Assembly (NCBI RefSeq): GCF_001899645.1
Contig: NZ_MKVV01000111.1
Location: 2,919-66,918 of the forward strand
DNA length: 64,000 nucleotides
Source: Pseudonocardia sp. 73-21
Lineage (GTDB): Bacteria; Actinomycetota; Actinomycetes; Mycobacteriales; Pseudonocardiaceae
Reading direction: 5' to 3'
Shown: positions 53,572 through 60,943 of the stretch, in pieces
Numbering within the stretch: the stretch's first letter is position 1
Layout: every line of letters starts with the position of its first letter
Made by a program: the position numbers and the translations under genes
The notes under the pieces: model-generated
Databases searched by the model: none
What the model saw: the letters and a program-made list of their open reading frames with translations, nothing else
What the model was told of the DNA's origin: nothing

Positions 53572-54794
53572 AGCTGGTCGACCACTTCCAGTACGGCCTC
53601 AACTCCCCGATCTGCCTGACCTGGGAGCTCACCTACGCCTGCAACCTGGCGTGCGTGCACTGCCTGTCGTCGTCGGGCCGGCGGGACCCCAACGAGCTCT
53701 CCACGGCCGAGGCCAAGTCGGTCATCGACGAGCTGCAGCGGATGCAGGTCTTCTACATCAACATCGGCGGCGGCGAGCCGACCGTGCGGCCGGACTTCTG
53801 GGAGTTGCTCGACTACTCGATCGACCACAACGTCGGTGTCAAGTTCTCCACGAACGGCGTCAAGCTGGACAAGAAGCGGTCCGAGCAGCTCGCGCGCACC
53901 GACTACGTCGACGTGCAGATCTCCCTCGACGGCGCCACCGCGGCGGTCAACGACCACGTGCGCGGCCCCGGCTCCTACGACATGGCGATCCGCGCGCTGG
54001 AGAACCTCGCCGAGGCCGGGTTCGGGCAGCCCAAGATCTCCGTCGTCATGACGCGGCAGAACGTCGACCAGCTCGACGAGTTCAAGTCGATCGCCGACAA
54101 GTACAACGCCCAGCTGCGCATCACGCGACTGCGCCCGTCGGGCCGCGGCGCGGACGTCTGGGACGAGCTGCACCCGCTCCCGTCGCAGCAGAAGCAGATG
54201 TACGACTGGCTCGTGGCCAAGGGCGACCAGGTCCTCACCGGCGACTCCTTCTTCCACCTCTCGGCGTTCGGCGAGGCCCTGCCCGGGCTGAACCTGTGCG
54301 GCGCCGGACGCGTCGTGTGCCTGATCGACCCGGTCGGCGACGTCTACGCCTGCCCGTTCGCGATCCACGAGAACTTCCTGGCCGGCAACCTGCGCTCGCC
54401 CGGCGGGTTCCAGGAGATCTGGGAGCACTCGGAGCTGTTCACCGAGCTGCGCCAGCCGCAGACCGGTGGGGCCTGCGCCTCCTGCATGCACTACGACTCG
54501 TGTCAGGGCGGGTGCATGGCGGCCAAGTTCTTCACCGGCCTCCCGCTCGACGGGCCCGACCCGGAGTGCGTGCGCGGTTTCGGCGAGCAGGCCCTGGCGG
54601 CCCGCGACGCCGACCTGTCGGTGCCGAAGTCGGACGTCAACCACTCGCGGTCGGCGCCGCGGAACTCCCGCACGCCCAAGGCGCCGGTGATGCTGCAGAT
54701 CGGCATGGGGCGTCCCGACAAGGCGTGCGAGACCAGCCCGCTGGTCGACAGCGGGGCGGACACGCGCCTGAGCCCGGCCGCTGCTCGGGCCTGA
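53568..54794 (+). CDS. mftC: Mycofactocin radical SAM maturase MftC
   Basis: A 408-residue radical SAM/SPASM enzyme. The SAM-cluster motif is C25-x3-C29-x2-C32 in TYACNLACVHCLSS, the GGGEPTVRP motif follows, and the C-terminal SPASM domain carries additional clusters (CGAGRVVCLIDPVGDVYACPF, CASCMHYDSCQGGCM). It makes the C-C bond in the MftA Val-Tyr end after oxidative decarboxylation. GTG 53568 gives the canonical start KLVDHFQYGLNSPICLTWEL. The C-terminal 40 residues are a Ser/Pro-rich tail. Confidence 0.97.
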   Translation: MKLVDHFQYGLNSPICLTWELTYACNLACVHCLSSSGRRDPNELSTAEAKSVIDELQRMQVFYINIGGGEPTVRPDFWELLDYSIDHNVGVKFSTNGVKLDKKRSEQLARTDYVDVQISLDGATAAVNDHVRGPGSYDMAIRALENLAEAGFGQPKISVVMTRQNVDQLDEFKSIADKYNAQLRITRLRPSGRGADVWDELHPLPSQQKQMYDWLVAKGDQVLTGDSFFHLSAFGEALPGLNLCGAGRVVCLIDPVGDVYACPFAIHENFLAGNLRSPGGFQEIWEHSELFTELRQPQTGGACASCMHYDSCQGGCMAAKFFTGLPLDGPDPECVRGFGEQALAARDADLSVPKSDVNHSRSAPRNSRTPKAPVMLQIGMGRPDKACETSPLVDSGADTRLSPAAARA

Positions 54795-54812
54795 AGCCGG
54801 TCCCGAAACGCT

Positions 54813-54868
54813 GATCAAGGCCCCGATGTCGTCTGTGGAGATCCACTGGCGACATCGGGGCCTTGATC
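54813..54868. terminator. Hairpin between mftC and the first OYE gene
   Basis: A perfect 19-bp stem (54813-54831 with 54850-54868) encloses an 18-base loop that has its own GTGGA/TCCAC stem. It starts 18 bases after mftC and its right arm reaches to 7 bases before the preferred start of the next gene. It is a terminator or attenuator separating mftABC from the oxidoreductase genes. Confidence 0.7.
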
Positions 54869-54874
54869 GTTGAC

Positions 54875-56857
54875 GTGGGGGCGCTCGCCGGGCCGGTCCG
54901 GGTGGGTCCGCGGACCGCTCCCTCGCGGGTGGTGTTCGGGCCGCACCCCACCAACCTCGCCCGGCGCCGCGAGATCTCCGACCGGCACGTCGCCTATTAC
55001 GCGCGACGGGCCGCGGGCGGATGCGGCGTGATCGTCACCGAGACGGCGTCGGTGCACGAGTCCGACTGGCCCTACGAACGCGCCCCGCTTTCCGTGGACT
55101 GCGTCGACGGATGGGCCGCGGTGCGGGAGGCGTGCCGTCCCGCGCTGGTGCTCGCCGGGCTCGGGCACGCCGGTGCACAGGGCAGCTCCGCGTACTCCCA
55201 GCAGACGCTGTGGGGCGCGTCGCGGATCGCGGACGTCGCCTCGCGCGAGGTGCCGCAGGTGATGGAGCAGGCCGAGATCGACGCGCTGGTGGCCGGGTTC
55301 GCCTCCGCCGCGGCACTCGCGGTGTCCGCCGACCTCGACGGCGTGGAGATCGACGCCGGGCAGTACGCTCTGCTGCGGCAGTTCCTCTCGGGCCTCACCA
55401 ACCAGCGCGACGACGCCTACGGCCGCGACCGCGGGCGGCTCCTGCGCGAGGTGCTCGGGGCCGTCCGCAGGGCGCTCGGGGAGGACCGGATCCTGGCGCT
55501 GCGGCTGTGCTGCGACGAGCTGGCGCCGTGGGCGGGGATCACGCCGGGTCAGCTTCCCGACCTCCCGGGCGTCGACCTGGTGACGGTGGTGCGCGGCTCC
55601 GGCCTGACCACCCACGCCACCCGCCCCGACCTGCACACCGACCCCGGCTTCAACCGCGCCCTCTGCGCGTCCGTCCGCCACGCGCTGATCACGGCCGGAT
55701 GGTCGCCGGAGCAGCGCACCGAGCCATTCTCTGCCCGTGATCAGCGCGGGGGGCCGGCCGTCGTGCTGCAGGGGAGCGTGGTCGATCCGGCCTTCGCCCA
55801 GGCCGCGCTCGAGGCCGGGGTGTGCGATCTCGTCGAGATGACGCGCGCCCAGATCGCCGACCCGGGCCTCGTCGCGCTCGTCCGCGCGGGTACGCCCGAG
55901 CGCATCCGGCCGGCCACCCTGTCCAACCAGCGCACCCACGTCCGCGACCCGCGCAACCCGATCGTCAGCGACGACGCCGAGCCGGACGCGGGCCACGAGA
56001 TGGAGACCCCGGCGTTCCCCGTGGTCGAACCCCGCGACGTGCTCGTCGTCGGGGGAGGTCCGGCCGGGCTGGAGGCCGCGCGCGAGCTCGCCCGGCACGG
56101 TCACCGGGTGCGACTGGCAGAGCGGTCGGCCCGGCTCGGCGGTGCGGTGCTGCTCGCCGCCGCCGTCGCGGGCCGCCGCCGGATGGGCGTCCTGATCCCG
56201 TGGTGGGAGCGGGAGCTCGCGCGGCTCGGGGTGACGGTCGAGACCGGCGTGCACGTCGACGCCGCCGCCCTCGACGCGGCCGGACGCGACGGGACGGCCG
56301 TGCTGCTCGCGACCGGCTCCCGATCCGGCCTGCGCTCCTACGCCGCCGACGTCCCGGTGGTGACCGCCGCCGAGTTCGCGGCCGGGGCGGTGCTCCCGGA
56401 CGGTCCGGTGGTCGTCCACGATCCCGTCGGGGACTGGACGGGCGTCGGCGCGGCCGAGCAGGTGGGCAGCCGGGCCGTGCTCGTCACCCCCGACCAGGTC
56501 GCGGGCACCCAGCTGTCGATCACCGGCGACCTGGCCCCCGCCACGGTCCGCCTCGACCGGGCCGGCGTGCGGCGCGAGCTCCTCTCGTCGCTCGTGGAGG
56601 TCCGCGGCGGCGTCGCGGTGCTGGAGCACGTCTGGACCGGCGGACGACGGGAGGTCCCCTGCGCGGCCGTGGTCGACTGCGGCCACCGGCTCCCCGACGA
56701 CGCCCTCTGGCGCGCCCGTCCGCACCTGGTGCGGGCCGGTGACTGCGTGGCCCCCCGCACCCTGCACGAGGCGATCCGGGAGGGCCGCCGGGCCGCCGCC
56801 GAGGTCGTGCGCGGAAATCGGGGCCCTGGCCCCGATTTCCGCGCACAGGGGGTCTGA
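54875..56857 (+). CDS. Mycofactocin-associated FadH/OYE-family flavoenzyme 1
   Basis: A 660-residue two-domain protein. Residues 1-330 form an Old Yellow Enzyme FMN barrel (FGPHPTNLARRREISDRHVAYYARRAAGG); residues 385-650 form a pyridine-nucleotide-disulfide-type FAD/NAD domain (VLVVGGGPAGLEAARELARHG). It belongs to a family found only near mycofactocin genes. The [4Fe-4S] cysteines expected before the second domain are replaced: where its paralogue has TCSACNQECVGR this has PATLSNQRTHVR. Start GTG 54875 lies just past the hairpin; TTG 54863 is inside it. It precedes the second OYE with one-base overlap. Substrate unknown. Confidence 0.82.
   Translation: MGALAGPVRVGPRTAPSRVVFGPHPTNLARRREISDRHVAYYARRAAGGCGVIVTETASVHESDWPYERAPLSVDCVDGWAAVREACRPALVLAGLGHAGAQGSSAYSQQTLWGASRIADVASREVPQVMEQAEIDALVAGFASAAALAVSADLDGVEIDAGQYALLRQFLSGLTNQRDDAYGRDRGRLLREVLGAVRRALGEDRILALRLCCDELAPWAGITPGQLPDLPGVDLVTVVRGSGLTTHATRPDLHTDPGFNRALCASVRHALITAGWSPEQRTEPFSARDQRGGPAVVLQGSVVDPAFAQAALEAGVCDLVEMTRAQIADPGLVALVRAGTPERIRPATLSNQRTHVRDPRNPIVSDDAEPDAGHEMETPAFPVVEPRDVLVVGGGPAGLEAARELARHGHRVRLAERSARLGGAVLLAAAVAGRRRMGVLIPWWERELARLGVTVETGVHVDAAALDAAGRDGTAVLLATGSRSGLRSYAADVPVVTAAEFAAGAVLPDGPVVVHDPVGDWTGVGAAEQVGSRAVLVTPDQVAGTQLSITGDLAPATVRLDRAGVRRELLSSLVEVRGGVAVLEHVWTGGRREVPCAAVVDCGHRLPDDALWRARPHLVRAGDCVAPRTLHEAIREGRRAAAEVVRGNRGPGPDFRAQGV
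56807..56846. repeat. Near-perfect palindrome inside the OYE 1 gene end
   Basis: A perfect 19-bp stem (56807-56825 with 56828-56846) and a 2-base loop, in the last codons of the first OYE gene, coding for VRGNRGPGPDFRAQGV. It lies 10 bases before the second OYE start. It could be an RNA stability or coupling element. It is not needed by the protein family. Confidence 0.85.
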
Positions 56858-58749
56858 TGCTCTTCACGCCGCTGCAGCTCGGGCCGCTCACCGTGCGCAA
56901 CCGCATCGTCTTCACCGCCCACCTCACCAACGCCGCCGTGGACGGCCGGGCCACCGAACAGCACGCCGCGTACTACGCCGCGCGGGCCGCGGGCGGGGCC
57001 GGGATGATCATCACCGAGGAGCACTCGGTGCACCCGGCCGACCGGCCCTACGAGAAGCTGATCCGCGGCCACGACCCGGCCGCGATCCCCGGCTACCGCC
57101 GCCTCACCGCCGCCGTCCACGCGCACGGCGTGCCGGTGCTCGCGCAGCTCAACCACAACGGCGGTCAGTCGTCGGGGATGTACTCGCGGCTGCCGGTGTG
57201 GGCGCCCTCGCCGCTGGCCGACCCGTTGTTCCGCGAGGTGGCCAAGGAGATCACCGTCGTCGAGATCGCCGAGATCGTCGACGGCTACGCGCGCACGGCC
57301 GCGCACTGCGTCGAGGGCGGTTTCGACGGGGTGGAGCTGCAGTGCTCGCACGCGTCGCTGCTGCGCCAGTTCCTCTCCCCGCTCACCAACCTGCGCACCG
57401 ACACCTACGGCACCGACCGGTCGCGGGTCGTCGCCGAGGTGGTGGCCGCCGTCCGCGACGCGATCGGCCCCGACCGCGTCCTCGGCGTACGACTCTGCGG
57501 CGACGAGGGCATGGCCGGCGGCATCACGATCGACGACGCCGTGGAGACCGCGCGCCGCGTCGAGCCCCACGTCGACTACCTCAACACCTCCATCGGCGTC
57601 GCCACCTCCACGCTGCACCTCATCGAGGCGTCGATGCACGTGCCGCGCGACTACGCCCACTCCATCCCGGCCGCGTTACGGAAGGCCGTGGCCCGGCCGG
57701 TGATCGGGGTCGGCCGGTTCGGCGACCACGAGCAGGCGCAGCGCGCGCTCGACGACGGCGTGTGCGACCTCGTCGGCGTCGTCCGCGGGCAGGTCGCCGA
57801 CCCCGACTTCGCCCGCAGGGCCCCCGCGGAGATCCGCACGTGCTCGGCCTGCAACCAGGAGTGCGTCGGTCGGGTGGGGCTCAACCGCTGGCTCGGCTGC
57901 GCCCAGAACCCGCGCGCGGGACGGGAGTCCGTGCCGCTGCCACCCCTGGCCGTGCCGCGGCGGGTGCTCGTCGTCGGAGGAGGCCCGGCGGGGCTGCAGG
58001 CCGCGGCCACCGCCGCCTCCCGCGGCCACCGGGTCACGCTGTGCGAACGCTCGCAGCAGACCGGTGGGCAGGTCCGGCTCGCCGCCACCGCCCCGGGACG
58101 GGCCGAGCTCACGGCCATGGTCGACGCGCCGCTGGCCGAGTGCCTGCGACTCGGGGTCGAGGTGCGCACCGGCGTCGAGGTCGACGCCGCGCTGGTCGAA
58201 CGGCTCGCGCCGGACGCGGTCGTGCTCGCCACCGGTGCGGTGCCCGAGCTGCCCGGCTGGGCCGCCGGCCTGGACCACGTCGTCGACGTCCGCCACGTGC
58301 TCGCCGGCGATGCGGCACCGTCCGGTCGCGTCCTGATCCCCGACGAGCTGGGCTTCCACCAGGCCACGTCGGTGGCGGAGCTGCTCGCCGCGCGCGGTTG
58401 CTCCGTCGAGATCATGACGCCGGGCATGGTCGTCGGGCAGGATCTGGGCATCACACTCGACATGGAGAACTTCCACCGCCGCGCGGCTGCGGCCGGCATC
58501 GCGCTGACCACGGACCGCATGGTGGTCGGCGCACGCGCCGGCGTGCTCGTCGACGTCCTGCACCACACCGTCGGGGCCACCGAGGAGCGGCGCTACGACT
58601 GGGTCGTCTGCGCGTCCCCGCCCCGGCCCGACGACGCGCTGTGGCACGCGGTCCGCGGCGTGCCCGTCCACCGCATCGGCGACTGCCTCGCCCCGCGCCG
58701 CGTGCACGCCGCGACGGTCGAGGGCGCCCGGGTCGGGGCGCAGCTGTGA
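56857..58749 (+). CDS. Mycofactocin-associated FadH/OYE-family flavoenzyme 2
   Basis: A 630-residue relative of 2,4-dienoyl-CoA reductase. The FMN barrel (1-330) has RIVFTAHLTNAAVDGRATE, LAQLNHNGGQSSG and IGVGRFGDHEQAQ. The Fe-S site is complete: CSACNQECVGRVGLNRWLGC. The FAD/NAD domain starts RRVLVVGGGPAGLQAAATAASRGH near residue 367. The ATG at 56857 shares a base with the previous stop. Its family is mycofactocin-restricted, with a redox partner role proposed but untested. The stop overlaps mftE by 4 bases. Confidence 0.88.
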   Translation: MLFTPLQLGPLTVRNRIVFTAHLTNAAVDGRATEQHAAYYAARAAGGAGMIITEEHSVHPADRPYEKLIRGHDPAAIPGYRRLTAAVHAHGVPVLAQLNHNGGQSSGMYSRLPVWAPSPLADPLFREVAKEITVVEIAEIVDGYARTAAHCVEGGFDGVELQCSHASLLRQFLSPLTNLRTDTYGTDRSRVVAEVVAAVRDAIGPDRVLGVRLCGDEGMAGGITIDDAVETARRVEPHVDYLNTSIGVATSTLHLIEASMHVPRDYAHSIPAALRKAVARPVIGVGRFGDHEQAQRALDDGVCDLVGVVRGQVADPDFARRAPAEIRTCSACNQECVGRVGLNRWLGCAQNPRAGRESVPLPPLAVPRRVLVVGGGPAGLQAAATAASRGHRVTLCERSQQTGGQVRLAATAPGRAELTAMVDAPLAECLRLGVEVRTGVEVDAALVERLAPDAVVLATGAVPELPGWAAGLDHVVDVRHVLAGDAAPSGRVLIPDELGFHQATSVAELLAARGCSVEIMTPGMVVGQDLGITLDMENFHRRAAAAGIALTTDRMVVGARAGVLVDVLHHTVGATEERRYDWVVCASPPRPDDALWHAVRGVPVHRIGDCLAPRRVHAATVEGARVGAQL

Positions 58750-59444
58750 CCCGCCTGGGCGAGCGCACGTGGACCGAGCTCGAGGGCCACGGGCAGTACA
58801 CGGTGGTCGTCCCCGTCGGGGCGCTGGAGCAGCACGGTCCGCACCTGCCGCTCGACACCGACGCCCGGATCGCCGCGGCCGTCGCCCGCCGGGCCACCCA
58901 CGACGACCCGATGCTGCTGCTCGCGCCCCCGGTGGCCTACGGCGCGTCGGGCGAGCACCAGGGCTTCCCCGGCACCCTCTCGATCGGCCACGAGGCGCTG
59001 CGGACGGTGCTGGTGGAGCTGGGCCGGTCGGCGACGGAGTGGGCCACACGACTGCTGTTCGTCAACGGGCACGGCGGCAACCTCCCGACCGTTCCCGACG
59101 CCGTCGCGCAGCTGCGCCGGGAGGGCCGCGACGTCGCCTGGTTCGGCTGCGCCGTGCCGAACGGCGACGCCCACGCCGGCCACACCGAGACGTCCATCCT
59201 GCTCGCGCTCGACCCCGACGTCGTCCGGCTGGACTCCGTCGAGGTCGGCAACACCACGCCACTGCGGGAGCTGCTGTCGGTGCTCACCCGCGGCGGGGTG
59301 GCCGCCGCCAGCACCAACGGCGTGCTCGGCGACCCCCGCGGCTCCACCGCCGACGAGGGTGAGTTCCTGCTGGGCCTCATGGTCGGCGAGCTGCGCGACC
59401 GCGCCGCCCGCTGGAAGCCCGACGACCGCGGCCGCCTGGGCTGA
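58746..59444 (+). CDS. mftE: Mycofactocin precursor peptidase MftE
   Basis: A 232-residue creatininase-family metallopeptidase that cuts the modified MftA to release the Val-Tyr-derived AHDP. Metal ligands are visible in GALEQHGPHLPLDTD, NGHGGN and DAHAGHTETS. GTG 58746 overlaps the previous gene by 4 bases, so it belongs to the OYE1-OYE2-mftE operon. Confidence 0.95.
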   Translation: MTRLGERTWTELEGHGQYTVVVPVGALEQHGPHLPLDTDARIAAAVARRATHDDPMLLLAPPVAYGASGEHQGFPGTLSIGHEALRTVLVELGRSATEWATRLLFVNGHGGNLPTVPDAVAQLRREGRDVAWFGCAVPNGDAHAGHTETSILLALDPDVVRLDSVEVGNTTPLRELLSVLTRGGVAAASTNGVLGDPRGSTADEGEFLLGLMVGELRDRAARWKPDDRGRLG

Positions 59445-59456
59445 CCCCCCCACCCC

Positions 59457-59542
59457 CGCGAGTCGGGGCGTGCGTGCGCCCGAGTCGGGCCGTGCGTGCG
59501 CAGCCACAGCGCGACCCACACGCACGGGGACCCCGACTCGCG
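59457..59542. repeat. Compound direct/inverted repeat after mftE
   Basis: A 22-bp unit CGAGTCGGGGCGTGCGTGCGCC is followed at once by a close copy (59481-59502), and the region closes with an inverted, partly changed copy. The outer arms CGCGAGTCGGGG/CCCCGACTCGCG form a 12-bp stem. It lies between the convergent mftE and phosphodiesterase genes and is probably a bidirectional terminator built from repeats. Confidence 0.8.
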
Positions 59543-59547
59543 GCTCG

Positions 59548-60690
59548 TCAGGAGCGGTGGATCAACAGGGGGACCAGCTGTTCCTCCGTCGAGAGGGAGC
59601 CGTGCTGGCCGGGCAGCCTCGAGATGTAGGGCTCGGCCTCGGACCGGATCACGGCCGCCGTGCCGCGGGCCGCCACCACCACGTCCCCGATCCGGGACGC
59701 GAGGTGCGGGCCGAGCGGGCCGAACCAGCCCTCGGCCACCGCCTGGTCGCGCGGCACCACCCAGGCGGCGTCGCCCAGCACGGCCCGCCACGTCGCGAGC
59801 ACGTCGTCGGCCGCACCGTCGCGGGCGTGGACGTGCCGCGACCGGGCGTCGCCGCCCAGCAGCAGGACGCCACGGCGCAGGTCGTCGTCGGTGTCGGCGT
59901 CCCAGGTGCGGTCGACCGCGACCATGCCGTGGTCGCCGGTGATCACGAGGACGGAGTCGGGCGGCAGCGCGCCGGCGATCGTCGACGCCAGGCCGTCGAC
60001 CTGGCGGAGCTGGAAACGCCACGGCACGGTACCGGGACCGTGCAGGTGCCCCATGGTGTCCAGATCGGCGTGGTAGCCGTAGCAGAGCTGCCGCCCTTCG
60101 CCGCTCACCGCGTCGATCATCTTGGCGGCCAGGTCCCCGAGCGCGTCGGCGGCGCGGAACCGGCCGCCGCGCAGGGCCGCGCGGGTCAGGCCCGAGCCGC
60201 GGAAGAGCCGCTGCGTCACCGTGGTCACCTCGACGCCGGCGGCCGCGGCGCGCTCGAAGACGGTCGCGTGCGCCTGGATCTCCTCCGGGGGGAACCGTTC
60301 CCGCAGGTCCACGGACTTCCCGACGCCGTGCGCCGTCCAGCGCAGCGCGTCCATCACCTCGTCGTCGGAGACGCGGAAGGAGATGCCGAGGATGCCGTGC
60401 GCGCCCGGCGGCAGGCCCGTGCCCAGCGACGCGAGGCTGATCGCCGTGCTCGACGGGAAGCCGACGGTCAGCGGCCCGGCGTCGGTCAGGCCGGCCAGGA
60501 ACGGGGCGTCGTGGGCGTGGGCGCGCAGCAGTTCGGTGCCGAGCCCGTCGATCAGGAGCAGTGCGGCGGCCCGCACGGGTTCGATCACCAGCTCGGACGC
60601 CGGCTCCGGTTCGCCGAGGGCCCGCAGCAGGGCGGGCAGTACCTCGGCCAGCGAGCGGCGACCGTAGTCGGGCAGCACCGGACTGGTCAC
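59548..60690 (-). CDS. Type I phosphodiesterase/nucleotide pyrophosphatase-like (alkaline phosphatase superfamily)
   Basis: A 380-residue hydrolase of the alkaline phosphatase superfamily. The nucleophile Thr is in VGFPSSTAISLASLGTG, with metal ligands in LLLIDGLG, YGYHADLDTMGHLHG, VLVITGDHGM and LPGQHG. Members hydrolyse phosphodiesters, nucleotide sugars or phosphonates. It is on the minus strand between mftE and mftF. A link with mycofactocin is possible by position only. Start GTG 60690. Confidence 0.88.
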   Translation of the reverse strand: MTSPVLPDYGRRSLAEVLPALLRALGEPEPASELVIEPVRAAALLLIDGLGTELLRAHAHDAPFLAGLTDAGPLTVGFPSSTAISLASLGTGLPPGAHGILGISFRVSDDEVMDALRWTAHGVGKSVDLRERFPPEEIQAHATVFERAAAAGVEVTTVTQRLFRGSGLTRAALRGGRFRAADALGDLAAKMIDAVSGEGRQLCYGYHADLDTMGHLHGPGTVPWRFQLRQVDGLASTIAGALPPDSVLVITGDHGMVAVDRTWDADTDDDLRRGVLLLGGDARSRHVHARDGAADDVLATWRAVLGDAAWVVPRDQAVAEGWFGPLGPHLASRIGDVVVAARGTAAVIRSEAEPYISRLPGQHGSLSTEEQLVPLLIHRS

Positions 60691-60777
60691 ACCCTCAGCG
60701 TGCCAGACGGGCGCACCTCCCGATGACCGTGGCCGGTCGCAGGGTGGCGCCCACGGAAGGGCCGTGACGTGCGTCGC

Positions 60778-60881
60778 GCGGTGATCACGCCGTGTCCGCC
60801 TAGGCTCCGGTGATGCGCACCGTGGCCTCCCCCCAGCTCCGCGTGCCCCCGTCCCACGCGCCGCTGACCGCGGTGATCACG
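60778..60881. promoter_or_regulatory. Two copies of GCGGTGATCACG upstream of mftF
   Basis: The 12-mer GCGGTGATCACG, with palindromic core GTGATCAC, is found at 60778-60789 and 60870-60881, both in the 253-base gap between the phosphodiesterase start and mftF. They are possible operator sites. A further GTCGCT...AGCGAC hairpin at 60890-60915 has the same loop (TGGAGATCCA) as the hairpin after mftC. Confidence 0.35.
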
Positions 60882-60943
60882 GCCCACAGGTCGCTCCTGG
60901 AGATCCACCAGCGACCCTCTGCCCCTGATCGCGGCCGCGGGGG

